Both the position numbers and the translations under genes were made by a program. A DNA stretch of 57,861 nt from Piscirickettsiaceae bacterium. Lineage in GTDB: Bacteria > Pseudomonadota > Gammaproteobacteria > Nitrosococcales > Methylophagaceae. Positions 1 through 8,818 of the stretch are shown in pieces. The stretch spans positions 1 to 57,861 of the forward strand of contig JABSQO010000011.1 of the NCBI GenBank assembly GCA_013215775.1, read 5' to 3'. The first letter of the stretch is position 1. Every line of letters starts with the position of its first letter. The notes under the pieces are model-generated. The model had not been told where the DNA came from. It did no database searches and worked only from the letters and a program-made list of their open reading frames with translations.

Positions 1-928
1 CTTCACCGGCAACAGCAAACTGACTATTAATGTTATAAGTATCGGTTGCTGCAAAACCACCCTCATCATAAACAGTAACCGACCAGAAATTATCTGTAGG
101 TACTTCTTTCAATGTTAATGTTTGATACTCAGTACTGGTTGGGTAAAACAATGGATACACTGCTTGCTCAGGTGTAAACCCACCCCAACCAACGGCCGTG
201 CCAGCTCGATGTTGCTCTGGTGTTCTCTCGCCTTTTTTACCAAACATCACCTCGGATGTAATACCTTTGTCTTTCGCCAGTTTTTCGAAATGGGCACGCA
301 TATTCTTAACTTCATCATGATTCCATTTATAAGACGGAACATAAGCTCCTTTATCTTTTTGCAAAAGCATCAATCCATCTTGTGCTTTATTCGCTTTAGC
401 CAAGTCATCGGGATCAGTACTATTCACTTGTGTTCGTATGGCAACCACCGCGTAACGAGTACCTACATTTTCTTCTGTTAGTTTATATTCCCCCGGCTCA
501 TTAAATGCCATGGGATTGTAGTGTTCTTCATCGACAATCCAGGCACTCTGATAACGACTACCGGTTTCTGGCATGGTCAGGGTAAGTTCTTCTGTTAGGT
601 CAACGATTGTCCAAGAATAAATCGTATCAAAATTGATACGTGGAATGGTTTTGTCCTTGGGGTCAGCTGTCTTTCTGTCGTGCCAGAAAACCCCAATACC
701 ATCGGTGTTTGTCGCCTTAGCTATTTTCTTAATATAACTTTCAATAATGCCCTGAGTTTCCGCTATGTCGTAGTTTTCCTCAGTGACCGTTGTTGTTTCA
801 ACTTGTTGAGTTACTTCTTCCGATATTAGTGTGGCCTTCTCATTCTCAACCATAGTTGCTGCATCATCACCACAGGCAGTTAGTGCTAACAAAGCAGTAA
901 TTGTCATACTTAATATTAACTTGTTCAT
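1..928 (-). CDS. DUF1254/DUF1214-type lipoprotein, C-terminus cut by window edge
   Basis: The open frame runs from an ATG at 928 to the window's left edge (about 309 codons) without a stop. A good Shine-Dalgarno (AGGGA) lies 6 nt before the ATG. The N-terminus is a lipoprotein signal with lipobox LTAC (Cys19), followed by a Thr/Glu-rich linker. The body reads like the DUF1254-DUF1214 family: a region around PRINFDTIYSWT, then a DNFWSVTVYD stretch near the cut end. The family is often secreted or membrane-anchored and has no settled function. It is related to the next gene at 1076-2737, so the two form a tandem pair of divergent paralogues. The frame and lipobox are seen directly; the family call is from recognised motifs. 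Confidence 0.8.
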   Translation of the reverse strand, partial: MNKLILSMTITALLALTACGDDAATMVENEKATLISEEVTQQVETTTVTEENYDIAETQGIIESYIKKIAKATNTDGIGVFWHDRKTADPKDKTIPRINFDTIYSWTIVDLTEELTLTMPETGSRYQSAWIVDEEHYNPMAFNEPGEYKLTEENVGTRYAVVAIRTQVNSTDPDDLAKANKAQDGLMLLQKDKGAYVPSYKWNHDEVKNMRAHFEKLAKDKGITSEVMFGKKGERTPEQHRAGTAVGWGGFTPEQAVYPLFYPTSTEYQTLTLKEVPTDNFWSVTVYDEGGFAATDTYNINSQFAVAGE

Positions 929-1026
929 TGTTTGTCCCTATCTTAAGAAAATAATAACGTCATCTAGCAAATCAATAATATTTTTTTCCATGCTTTTATA
1001 ACTCAATAAATATTGATTAAAAAATA

Positions 1027-1054
1027 GGCTGTCACCACTAGAATGATGACAGCC
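1027..1054 (-). terminator. Rho-independent terminator after the second DUF1254 gene
   Basis: A perfect 8-bp stem (GGCTGTCA/TGACAGCC) with a 12-nt loop is followed on the minus strand by TATTTTTT. It lies 22 nt past the stop of the 1076-2737 gene, so that transcript probably ends before the next DUF1254 gene. Confidence 0.75.
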
Positions 1055-1075
1055 CTTTCTAATTTAAGACGGTGA

Positions 1076-2737
1076 TTACTTAACTAACTCAAAATCACTT
1101 GGTGCCCATTCTTTATCAAACCACGGCTGTAATGGGCCATATAAACGCAGCATGCCAAACCACGCCTTACCTGGTGTGGTTTCTGTCCAGTTGGCTTCAG
1201 GTTTTCCCTCTGGCACTTGTGGGCCAAAATACAACGTTACCGAACCATCGTCGTTGTAAACCAATTCATCACGTTTATTATTTTTACTTGGATATTTAGA
1301 ACCACCTGGCACTTGCAGCTCAGAACGTGTTTGTGGATCATAAGCAACGATAGACCAAAAGTCTTGGGCTGGTGGTTCTGCTGGCAACGTTACTTGATAA
1401 CTCTTTTCACCATACAAAATATCGCCATTTTTATCGCCTGTAGCATAAGCATAATTTGAACCAACACCGGGGATTTGTAATGCCATTGCTGGGGTATTTA
1501 CTGTCGCTAAATAGAAGAATAAAGTACGGGCATCCATATTACGTCCGCCATCACCACCGTCTTTGAACCATTGATAGTCAAGTCCAATGAAACCCGTTAA
1601 CCAATGTTTTCCTTCAAAAATAACGGCATTTTCATCACGAGGTTTAAATGCAATACTACGTGCCGTGGCATTACCTACCGCAACCGCTTCGTGTAAAATC
1701 GCTTTAAGACGTGCGTCTGGTTCAAATGGCTTGCCTTTTTGCAGACCAATAGCGGCGGCTTGTCCGCGTAATTCCGGGTCGAGGAAAGATATAGGCTCTT
1801 TTTGTAATACATGCCATAACTCTTCATAAAATTTATAATCATTAGCATGTACCGTATTAAAGTACTTGCCCGAACCATTAACAAATTCCATTTCTGGCGG
1901 GTTTTCAGCTTGATCTAATGGGTATATTTTTAAACCCGTTCTCCACATATTTGAGGCATGATCCGGTTTACCATCTTTCAAGAAGCCTCGTAACAATATT
2001 AAATTGGTATAACTGGTTGATTGGGCAACCCACACTTTTTTACTTTCACCGCCGACCATCACATCAACACGCTGATCGTCTTTTCGATCAGCCATGCCAT
2101 TCTTAGTGACTTCTAAGTCACCCTCATAATCAGGTGGTAAAATAATATACATACCACCTTTTTTAGCATCGGGGCCTGGCGCACCCATATCAACCACAAA
2201 ACGGAAGAAAGCATCATTAACAGTACCGGGACCAGCACCCGCAGGTATTTCTACCACTGTTGCACCATCCTTTTCTAGATCCAACATTGCGGCAGCATAA
2301 ACTGTATCGGTATTGCCGGTTAAAAATAATGGCGCTGAATCCATTAGCTCATCAAAAACAAGTACTTTATGAGAATCATCTATCCCCATAGTTTTCAAGC
2401 CTATACGAAGACCTTCAATTGAGGTTGCTGGGACAAAATTCAAAAACACATCAACACCACGGATAAAATCCAGATTGTCATACACTAAATCAAGCGTTTC
2501 TTGGGTTGGAATACCATCATAAAAATTTAAATCACCGATTCGTGTTTCCACTTTATTCGGTGTCATGATTTCTGCTGGAATGTTGTAATCAAAGCCAGGA
2601 GTTATGGCTCCGTCATTGCTAGACTCCTCACTGACAGTTTCTACCATTGCTGCTTTAGGTGCTTCCGCCTCATCACTGCATCCAATGCTAAATACAATGA
2701 AGAATACTACCAGTACTATGGGTATCGCTTTTCTCAT
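1076..2737 (-). CDS. DUF1254 domain-containing lipoprotein
   Basis: This 553-residue protein has an N-terminal hydrophobic segment and a lipobox ending at Cys20 (SIGC). It is therefore probably an acylated envelope protein. The middle part (GNTDTVYAAAMLDL, near residue 145) matches the usual DUF1254 block. The C-terminal half (DFWSIVAYDPQTRSEL, then KAWFGMLRLYGP) matches DUF1214. Family function is not established. The start is supported by an AGGAG/AAGGGA-rich leader directly upstream. It ends at a strong hairpin terminator and precedes a second, shorter member of the same family. The upstream gene (2842-3120) is about 100 nt away, so a shared transcript is possible but not shown. Confidence 0.88.
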   Translation of the reverse strand: MRKAIPIVLVVFFIVFSIGCSDEAEAPKAAMVETVSEESSNDGAITPGFDYNIPAEIMTPNKVETRIGDLNFYDGIPTQETLDLVYDNLDFIRGVDVFLNFVPATSIEGLRIGLKTMGIDDSHKVLVFDELMDSAPLFLTGNTDTVYAAAMLDLEKDGATVVEIPAGAGPGTVNDAFFRFVVDMGAPGPDAKKGGMYIILPPDYEGDLEVTKNGMADRKDDQRVDVMVGGESKKVWVAQSTSYTNLILLRGFLKDGKPDHASNMWRTGLKIYPLDQAENPPEMEFVNGSGKYFNTVHANDYKFYEELWHVLQKEPISFLDPELRGQAAAIGLQKGKPFEPDARLKAILHEAVAVGNATARSIAFKPRDENAVIFEGKHWLTGFIGLDYQWFKDGGDGGRNMDARTLFFYLATVNTPAMALQIPGVGSNYAYATGDKNGDILYGEKSYQVTLPAEPPAQDFWSIVAYDPQTRSELQVPGGSKYPSKNNKRDELVYNDDGSVTLYFGPQVPEGKPEANWTETTPGKAWFGMLRLYGPLQPWFDKEWAPSDFELVK

Positions 2738-2841
2738 TCCCTTCTCTCCTGTTTGAAAATTAAGTTTTAATGTATTTTAGTACTCAGTTAGGAATTTCAT
2801 CATTCCCTGAACATTATTTTATTAAATGCTTAAAACAAGCC

Positions 2842-3120
2842 CTATCTTCGTGGTCTTCTATCTAAGTCTATGTCAACATCTCTATCAAGATGATCTTCTA
2901 TATCATTTTCTAGGCGGCGGTCTTGACGGCGATCTACACGGCGAACAGTCCCTGTCACTCCCGCTGGGCCAATTAAATTAATATCGTTGTCGTCTGTTGT
3001 TTCTTCAACTGTAGTAACGTTACCATTTTCATCTGTAGTGGTTGTTGTGGTAGTGCTATCAGCAAAACAGACATTTACTGACAGCATTGAAACTAAAGCA
3101 AGATAAAGGTAATTATTCAT
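2842..3120 (-). CDS. small secreted Asp/Arg-rich protein, unknown function
   Basis: The 92-aa product has a Sec signal peptide (cleavage probably after CFA, about residue 20). The mature part is low-complexity: a run of seven threonines, an acidic Glu/Asp stretch, then an alternating Arg/Asp tail (VDRRQDRRLENDIEDHLDRD). I recognise no domain. A GGAG sits 10 nt before the ATG. It follows the 432-aa secreted protein by 58 nt, so the two could be co-transcribed. The extreme composition argues for a periplasmic, possibly ion- or polymer-binding peptide, but that is inference. The frame could be an artefact; the signal peptide plus RBS makes it likely real. Confidence 0.65.
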   Translation of the reverse strand: MNNYLYLALVSMLSVNVCFADSTTTTTTTDENGNVTTVEETTDDNDINLIGPAGVTGTVRRVDRRQDRRLENDIEDHLDRDVDIDLDRRPRR

Positions 3121-3178
3121 ACTAGAACTACTCCTATTAAATTTATAATCCTAAAATCGTAATCAAGGGCTATGACGC

Positions 3179-4477
3179 TTACAATGCTGAGGTATTTTCA
3201 ATCACCTCCCAACCTAAGTTAGTCAAATTTTCACGTGCGAGTGGACTTACACTACCGGTGAAATACATTTCCTGTCCCGTTACCCACTCCAAATTATTGA
3301 CATATTCAGATAATAACTGTGTACTTTTTGCCATCGCTTCAGTCCAAAGCATATAATCCATAGGTAAATTGACAACTACGATATTGTCTTCTGTTACAGC
3401 TGCAACAAATGGCCCTAATTTTGTGAATGTTTTAAGAGGTGCAATATTCCGACTATGACTAGCATACATTTCAGCTTGCACTTGACGGAAATAGGTCACA
3501 TCATAGTGAACTGCATTTGTTGCAGTTTTGATAAACTGTTGACGGCCTTCTGTAGTACTCATTTCAGCCAGCGCATTGACTAAAACAGTTTGTTCTCTAG
3601 GTGTAAAACTCCCATTTGCGATAAATGCATCTGCAGTTGCATCTAAAACACCCATCTTTGTTAATTTTTCTCGATTCATTTTACGAAGGTCTGCCGGTGC
3701 CATATCTGCAATCACCTTATTTAACAGGTTAGTAGCTCCCGTTGTTGTGACAACAGGCCCTGTAAAGGCACCTATGCTCAAGGCTGCAAGCATATTACCG
3801 GTATAGCCAGATTTAGTTAAGCTATCTAGTTGCTCCTGTAACACAAGATTTCGTGAATAGACATCCACATTTAGTTGACTGGCATAATCACGCTTAGTCT
3901 TAGCATAACCTGATAAATCTTCTAGGCGACTTTCTTGATCACTTCTCGCTTGCCCTGTGATATTTTCACCTGCACGTTGAAAAAGCTTACCAACGCCACT
4001 GACCGCACCGCTAAGAGAATCAATAGGGGATGTAATGATATTTTTTACTCCAACAACAACGTCTTTACCTTTTTCCGCCATTCCATCAATGAATTCTTGC
4101 TCTTTACTAATACTTTCTATTTCAGAAATAACATCAAACTCATGTATACGCTTATGAAGTTTTGCCGTAGAAACAACCGTCAATGGCCCATAGGTTGACT
4201 CTATGGTGTAGTGATTCATAAACCCATCATTAAAAACGTTTTCTTTCACCAAATAATTAGAGCCAGTGAGCTCTACATTTGGCACAATCTCTGATGCATT
4301 TAAGACTTGTGAACCCTCAATCTTACCGTATGCACTAGGCGCATTTCCAGCTTGAGACTTAACATAATCCATTGTTCCCTTGGCATCTGTTTTTGAAATA
4401 TCAGCCATAGAAAGCATTGGTACCAAAAGAACCATTCCACACAACATTACTATTTTCTTTAGTTTTAGATTTTTCAT
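3179..4477 (-). CDS. secreted protein of unknown function (432 aa)
   Basis: A signal peptide occupies about residues 1-25 (MVLLVPMLSMA). The rest has no domain I recognise. There is a Gly/Ser-rich stretch around residues 150-175 (SLSGAVSGVGKLFQRAGENI) that could be amphipathic. A moderately hydrophobic segment near residues 230-255 (MLAALSIGAFTGPVVTTTGA) might touch the membrane. The gene starts 34 nt after the stop of the beta-barrel gene 4512-5324 and precedes the small Asp/Arg-rich gene. It is probably the second gene of an operon driven by the motif-bearing promoter near 5381-5400. That context suggests an envelope role. No catalytic motif is visible. Confidence 0.7.
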   Translation of the reverse strand: MKNLKLKKIVMLCGMVLLVPMLSMADISKTDAKGTMDYVKSQAGNAPSAYGKIEGSQVLNASEIVPNVELTGSNYLVKENVFNDGFMNHYTIESTYGPLTVVSTAKLHKRIHEFDVISEIESISKEQEFIDGMAEKGKDVVVGVKNIITSPIDSLSGAVSGVGKLFQRAGENITGQARSDQESRLEDLSGYAKTKRDYASQLNVDVYSRNLVLQEQLDSLTKSGYTGNMLAALSIGAFTGPVVTTTGATNLLNKVIADMAPADLRKMNREKLTKMGVLDATADAFIANGSFTPREQTVLVNALAEMSTTEGRQQFIKTATNAVHYDVTYFRQVQAEMYASHSRNIAPLKTFTKLGPFVAAVTEDNIVVVNLPMDYMLWTEAMAKSTQLLSEYVNNLEWVTGQEMYFTGSVSPLARENLTNLGWEVIENTSAL

Positions 4478-4511
4478 TTTATTACCTGAGTCTCATTTAG
4501 ATGTTAAATAT

Positions 4512-5324
4512 TTATTTTGGGAAAAGTAATGTGAATGTCGCATTAAAACCCCAATCTTCTGGGCCACCTGCAGGCGTATCAAGCCAATAGCGCACGCCAC
4601 CACCCACTTGTATTAATTGATCGCCGACTTTTAATAGTTGGGTAACAGTGAGGTTAACCGGCACGGTCCACGCTTCATTTTCCCAATCATAGGTTGATTC
4701 AGTATTCAGGCCGATCGTTGTTTTCGATTTAGTAATATAACTGACAAAAGGCTGTAGAAAGGTTGCACTGATATCAGCACGATCATGATCACCGGCAAAG
4801 GATTCAATATGATTTCCCAGAGCACCAATCGTCCACGGCCCTATTTGTTTAAGCACAACACCTGTCGGCCCCGCCCCCCATTGTTCACCACCGAGTTCAT
4901 TCTCTGTTGCTGTTGGCAGCAGAAATACCGGCCCAACACCCCACACCAAGCCTGAGGATGTCAGTTCTTTCGGCGAGAAGAATAGACTTTGGGTGGTATC
5001 ACCCAACCCTGTTTCACCTTGACCGTTTAATGGAATATTGTCTTGATCAATAATCGGTATGATTGTGCGTGAAATTAAATTCCAACTTTCATTAATAGAA
5101 ATAGGGATAACCGGCTGGATGGTCATCACCACTTGAGAACCGCGATCCTTTAGACCGATATTCTCATCATAGTTGACCTTTATTGGCACACTGATCAATG
5201 AGGCTAATGGATTAGCCAGCTGTTTTGCAAGATCACTTGCGGCATGAGCGGGGAAGTTGAAAAAGCTAATTACAAATATGAAAATAAAAATGGTTTTACG
5301 TGTATTCAACCCCAAAATATCCAT
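4512..5324 (-). CDS. outer-membrane beta-barrel protein (transporter / neuromedin-U-like family)
   Basis: The 270-aa protein has a signal peptide ending in AHA (about residue 28). Its alternating aromatic strands end in a hydrophobic C-terminal strand (FNATFTLLFPK), typical of outer-membrane barrels. The internal text (ISRTIIPIIDQDN, GLGDTTQSLFFSP, WGVGPVFLLPTAT, GGEQWGAGPTGVVLKQ) matches the family usually labelled 'transporter' or 'neuromedin U' in bacterial genomes. The substrate is unknown. It is the first gene of a probable three-gene run (with 3179-4477 and 2842-3120). The leader holds the 20-nt motif also found before two other barrel genes of this region. Confidence 0.78.
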   Translation of the reverse strand: MDILGLNTRKTIFIFIFVISFFNFPAHAASDLAKQLANPLASLISVPIKVNYDENIGLKDRGSQVVMTIQPVIPISINESWNLISRTIIPIIDQDNIPLNGQGETGLGDTTQSLFFSPKELTSSGLVWGVGPVFLLPTATENELGGEQWGAGPTGVVLKQIGPWTIGALGNHIESFAGDHDRADISATFLQPFVSYITKSKTTIGLNTESTYDWENEAWTVPVNLTVTQLLKVGDQLIQVGGGVRYWLDTPAGGPEDWGFNATFTLLFPK

Positions 5325-5380
5325 ATTTTTTTACCTAGTCGAAAAATGAAAAACAGTATGTTACTTTACCTTCACATTAT

Positions 5381-5400
5381 AAACTTAGCATCTCATGCCA
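5381..5400 (-). promoter_or_regulatory. shared 20-nt motif, copy 1 (before beta-barrel gene 4512-5324)
   Basis: The plus strand reads AAACTTAGCATCTCATGCCA. It matches copy 2 at 18 of 20 positions without gaps. The flanks extend it to an imperfect palindrome (TTAGCAT ... ATGCTAA, 5384-5407). It sits 57 nt before the start codon. It is probably an operator or promoter element; the regulator is unknown. Confidence 0.6.
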
Positions 5401-5472
5401 AATGCTAAATGTCTTTTTGTTCCTTATAATTCGTACTCACCACTAATATCAAACTGTAACTATTCATTAAGA

Positions 5473-6663
5473 TTAATTGTGAACATCAAACCCTGGTGGT
5501 GTGAATTTCCAGTCGTAACCTTTAAGACCCATTTGATATCCTAGGTCATAAAGTTTAGTCATATATACTGGGTCAAACCCTTCCGTTGGAACTTCTGTAA
5601 AACTGGCAGGAATGTATGCTAGATTGAAATTGTTACCATCACGTTCACATAACGCATAAATTTGATATAAATCACCAATACCTTGAGTTCGAATTAATGA
5701 GTCAATGGAACGACCAGCAATCGGCATCACGCTACGAGTAACACCATTGTAATCAGGCGCAAGGAATGAGTTTCTAATCACATAAACGTTAGGCTTTCCT
5801 TTTACTTTAAGTTTTTGGGTGATTTTATGCCAATTTATCGCCGCTGGATATACAAATACTTGACTGCCAGTCCCACCATCCACATGCATTTCATCATAAG
5901 ACTGACCATTAACTTCTACTGGAATCATTACTGGTGGGAAAGCGACAGGAATAGCCGAAGATGCTCTCAAAATTTCACGAATAAGATGATGTTTATCTGG
6001 GTAATCACTAATAGCAATTTCTCCAATATTCCAAATAACTGAACGGCCAGCATCTAGATTTACCGTACCAATAAATAACCGTCGACCTTTTTTATATTCT
6101 GTAGCTATAGAGTCAATGATTTCAGAGGTAATGTATTTGGCAAGCAATTTTTTTAATGGTTCAGTATCTGACAGAGAATCCCCTAACAATGCCGATAAGA
6201 GTCCACGCTCTTTGGCAATGTCTGCTGTGCTAGTAGTGGTATAAAGGACCTTTAAGACATCATCGTATTCCGCTCCAAGAAATGCAAATGGTGCCGTCAA
6301 TGCGCCAGTGCTCACACCGGTTACCATAGTAAATTCTGGCCGAGTTCCTAATGCCGCCCATCCAGCAAACAATCCTGCACCAAAGGCTCCGTTTGCCCCT
6401 CCACCTGATATAGCTAAATAGTTGTGGGGTTGTTCATAAATACCAGAGAAATGCTGCTGAAATTCTTCCTCTGAATACTGCTCAAATCTTTCAATACTAA
6501 ATTTTGGCCATTCATCAGCCCAAAACCTTGCTCCGGGAACCCCTGGGATCTCAGCTTGTTGGGTTAAATCTATTGGGAGAATATGTCGCTCAGGAGTATT
6601 AGAACAAGCACTTAGTATCAATAATGATACAAAAATTGCCACAAACTTCATTAGCAGTTTCAT
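5473..6663 (-). CDS. patatin-like phospholipase, lipoprotein
   Basis: This is a lipid acyl hydrolase of the patatin family with the full set of motifs: oxyanion loop GGGANGAFGAG, nucleophile elbow GVSTG (Ser118 in this numbering) and catalytic Asp in DGG (Asp262). A lipoprotein signal (LILSAC) puts it in the envelope. I chose the ATG at 6663 because AGGG lies 8 nt upstream and the product then begins directly with a typical lipoprotein signal. An ATG at 6696 would add 11 residues but has no RBS. It lies 69 nt behind the beta-barrel gene 6733-7503, so the two probably share a transcript. The expected substrates are phospholipids or other acyl esters. Confidence 0.88.
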   Translation of the reverse strand: MKLLMKFVAIFVSLLILSACSNTPERHILPIDLTQQAEIPGVPGARFWADEWPKFSIERFEQYSEEEFQQHFSGIYEQPHNYLAISGGGANGAFGAGLFAGWAALGTRPEFTMVTGVSTGALTAPFAFLGAEYDDVLKVLYTTTSTADIAKERGLLSALLGDSLSDTEPLKKLLAKYITSEIIDSIATEYKKGRRLFIGTVNLDAGRSVIWNIGEIAISDYPDKHHLIREILRASSAIPVAFPPVMIPVEVNGQSYDEMHVDGGTGSQVFVYPAAINWHKITQKLKVKGKPNVYVIRNSFLAPDYNGVTRSVMPIAGRSIDSLIRTQGIGDLYQIYALCERDGNNFNLAYIPASFTEVPTEGFDPVYMTKLYDLGYQMGLKGYDWKFTPPGFDVHN

Positions 6664-6732
6664 CGGTAAAACCCTAGTATGGAATTTATTGAACATCTAT
6701 TGTGAATCTAAATCACTCTTGATGCAACTATG

Positions 6733-7503
6733 TTAAAAAACAACCGTTAACCCTAGCACTGGACCTGACATCTCAACATCAAATAGAAAATCACCATCGT
6801 CATAATCCACTTCTTGATGTCTATAGCCAGCCAAAAATGAGATGCCATCACTATATTGATAATGTAGCCCGCCATATACATCCCAATGTCTATCTGAATC
6901 TCCAGCTACTGCAAAACTACCCGCACCAGATAGATACCAACGTTCATTAAGTGTCACTTGCCCATGGAGGCCAATCAATATATCGATCCATCGTTCTCGT
7001 TCTGAAACCTTTCGTGCTGCCAACGAACCGGCATCCAAATCAAAGGTATTATCTAAATCCCAATGACGCACACCAAGCAAAGCATCCAGCTGATACTGAT
7101 TATTCTGTGTTAATTGATAGCTACCACCTAAGGTCACTACCCATAAGTCTTGCTCATAGTCAGCACCAGAAAAATGAGAGCCCGGTGTATCTACATCCGC
7201 AGATATTCCCACGTGAAATACTTCCCCAATGAAACCAAACCGGCCTTTCTTCGCTTCAAAAAAAACCATCAATGCCATATCAAGGTTTTCGATAATATCG
7301 CTGAATGACACATCAATCTCCGCAGGTGCTGCGGGCGGTATCGTTGCCACATCACCCTTTTGACCTGTCACCCATAAATAAGATGTAAAATAATACTCCC
7401 ACTCCTCATTATTCTCAGCAAGAACACTCACTGGTAATGCAAGTAATGCCAAACATATTATCCACTGAAAGCGAGTGTGAAAATCCGTAGCTGTACGTGA
7501 CAT
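6733..7503 (-). CDS. outer-membrane beta-barrel protein, unknown function
   Basis: The 256-aa product has a signal peptide ending at VLA (about residue 29) and a mature part of alternating beta strands (YYFTSYLWVTGQKGDV, FGFIGEVFHVGISADV, YQLDALLGVRHWDL). The last strand is GPVLGLTVVF and ends in Phe, the usual signature of barrel insertion. Similar proteins are annotated only as hypothetical outer-membrane proteins. It heads a probable two-gene operon with the patatin lipoprotein. Its leader contains copy 2 of the 20-nt motif shared by three barrel genes here. Confidence 0.72.
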   Translation of the reverse strand: MSRTATDFHTRFQWIICLALLALPVSVLAENNEEWEYYFTSYLWVTGQKGDVATIPPAAPAEIDVSFSDIIENLDMALMVFFEAKKGRFGFIGEVFHVGISADVDTPGSHFSGADYEQDLWVVTLGGSYQLTQNNQYQLDALLGVRHWDLDNTFDLDAGSLAARKVSERERWIDILIGLHGQVTLNERWYLSGAGSFAVAGDSDRHWDVYGGLHYQYSDGISFLAGYRHQEVDYDDGDFLFDVEMSGPVLGLTVVF

Positions 7504-7597
7504 TTAAATTTATTCCTAAAAGATATGGGTGATTATTAGTATATTCAAATTAAAGCATGCCTATAGCGAAAATTATGATATATAACCACCGCAAGTA

Positions 7598-7617
7598 AAA
7601 CTTAGCTTTTCATGCCA
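7598..7617 (-). promoter_or_regulatory. shared 20-nt motif, copy 2 (before barrel/patatin operon)
   Basis: The plus strand reads AAACTTAGCTTTTCATGCCA. It lies about 95 nt before the start of the 6733-7503 gene. The flanks make a near palindrome (TTAGCTTTT ... AAAAAGCTAA, 7602-7627). It is the central member of the three copies, 18/20 to each of the other two. Confidence 0.6.
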
Positions 7618-7693
7618 AAAAAAGCTAATTTAATAAACACTGGAAATAGCTTTTGAATCCATACGATATCTTTATATTCAAACAGATACCGCT

Positions 7694-8365
7694 TTATTTT
7701 TTAGCTTTATCAAGACGAGAATGAAAACGTTTAGCATAAAAACGTAAACTCATATCAAGATCTTCCCATGATAATTCATCTTTTTCACTTGCAGATAAAG
7801 ATCGACTTATTCCTGTATCTACCAGCACGCCTAGTCGCTCACCCGTTACTGAATCCAAAATTTCCGCTTCAATACCTGCATCAATAAGTGAGACTCTCTT
7901 CAGTGCATCCGTATTTAAAGCTCCCACAACGAGTCCAATCGGTGTCCAACCTATTAAACCACGTTTTTTCTTCTTCATTTTAATACCGATAATGGCCAAT
8001 CGAATAACCAATGTTTCTGGCCCAGCTTTATTGACGGTAGGATAGTCAGGCGCTAATTCATCAATCAGTATTTGTGCAAAACCATCCCCTATTGCTTTTA
8101 CAACATCTGGTTCGATACCTTTGTATTCAGAATCAGGATGAATCCATATTTCCACAGGTTCTATGAGAACGCTACTATAGCCACTCAAATCTAAATCATG
8201 CTTCACATCAAGATACGCACCCGCTCTATCTGGATCATGCTCCAAATTGAGCTGACCACCTATAAATGCACTTACTGGCATAGATTCTTCAGCAAATGCT
8301 GGCTGCATCACTAAAAAAGCTAAACTAATCGAAAAAATGACACTACCAAACTTACCTACATCCAT
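7694..8365 (-). CDS. DUF3313 domain-containing secreted protein
   Basis: The 223-aa product has a signal peptide (cleavage after AFA, about residue 25). It then has the DUF3313 pattern: SSVLIEPVEIWIHPDSEY, a DELAPDYP block, a basic KMKKKKRG stretch and AEILDSVTGERLGVLVD. The family usually consists of small outer-membrane lipoproteins of unknown role; this copy has no lipobox cysteine. An AAGGGGAA Shine-Dalgarno precedes the ATG. It starts 30 nt downstream of the glycine-zipper gene 8396-8818, so they probably form an operon. A broken paralogue lies at 14223-14385. Confidence 0.85.
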   Translation of the reverse strand: MDVGKFGSVIFSISLAFLVMQPAFAEESMPVSAFIGGQLNLEHDPDRAGAYLDVKHDLDLSGYSSVLIEPVEIWIHPDSEYKGIEPDVVKAIGDGFAQILIDELAPDYPTVNKAGPETLVIRLAIIGIKMKKKKRGLIGWTPIGLVVGALNTDALKRVSLIDAGIEAEILDSVTGERLGVLVDTGISRSLSASEKDELSWEDLDMSLRFYAKRFHSRLDKAKK

Positions 8366-8395
8366 ATTATTCCCCTTAATAAACGCTGATTTCTG

Positions 8396-8818
8396 TTATT
8401 TGACGCTGTAACCCTTAGCTTCTAGACATGCTGCTCGTGCACGAAAATAATCATTCTTTCTTCCTGCGCTTTGGGCTTGTTGATTATCAACACTGGCACG
8501 TCGACCCCTCACTCCTCCTACAACAGCACCAGCAAGTGCCGCATTACCATTATCACCATCAACAATTTCACTAAGAAGTAGACCGCCTAATGCTCCTCTA
8601 ATAGCGCCTCGGGCACCTGTTCCTTGTTCTGCTTCAATATTTTGCTGCGCTCCTGTTGGGTCATATCCCGTTTGTTTTGTGGCCCAACTATGACAGTAAT
8701 ATTCATCTTGTTGTTGCTGTTCAGCAGATTGTCCATTCTCAGGGAATACATACTGTGCTGCTTGGGTATTACCCATAACAAAAATGCTTAAACTTAGTAC
8801 GGCATAGCCTATTTTCAT
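8396..8818 (-). CDS. glycine-zipper (YMGG-like) secreted protein
   Basis: The 140-aa product has a signal peptide (MGNTQAA, cleavage about residue 20). It then has a Gln-rich patch and a Cys/Trp block (DEYYCHSWATKQTGYDP). A glycine-zipper segment follows (GARGAIRGALGGLLL, then GNAALAGAVVGGVRGRR). The C-terminal CLEAKGYSV is typical of this family of small envelope proteins. Glycine zippers tend to insert in or associate with membranes. GGAG lies 7 nt before the ATG, immediately next to the 11-bp tandem repeat, so repeat length changes would alter the leader. The next gene in the same direction is the DUF3313 protein. Confidence 0.8.
   Translation of the reverse strand: MKIGYAVLSLSIFVMGNTQAAQYVFPENGQSAEQQQQDEYYCHSWATKQTGYDPTGAQQNIEAEQGTGARGAIRGALGGLLLSEIVDGDNGNAALAGAVVGGVRGRRASVDNQQAQSAGRKNDYFRARAACLEAKGYSVK

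Noticed and set aside
122-481. Plus-strand frame of 119 codons
   Set aside because: It is antisense to the clear DUF1254 lipoprotein that runs off the left edge.
5381-5407. Motif copy 1 read as a sigma54 promoter (TGGCATGAGATGCT)
   Set aside because: GG and GC are separated by 8 nt, not 10, and copy 3 loses the GC.
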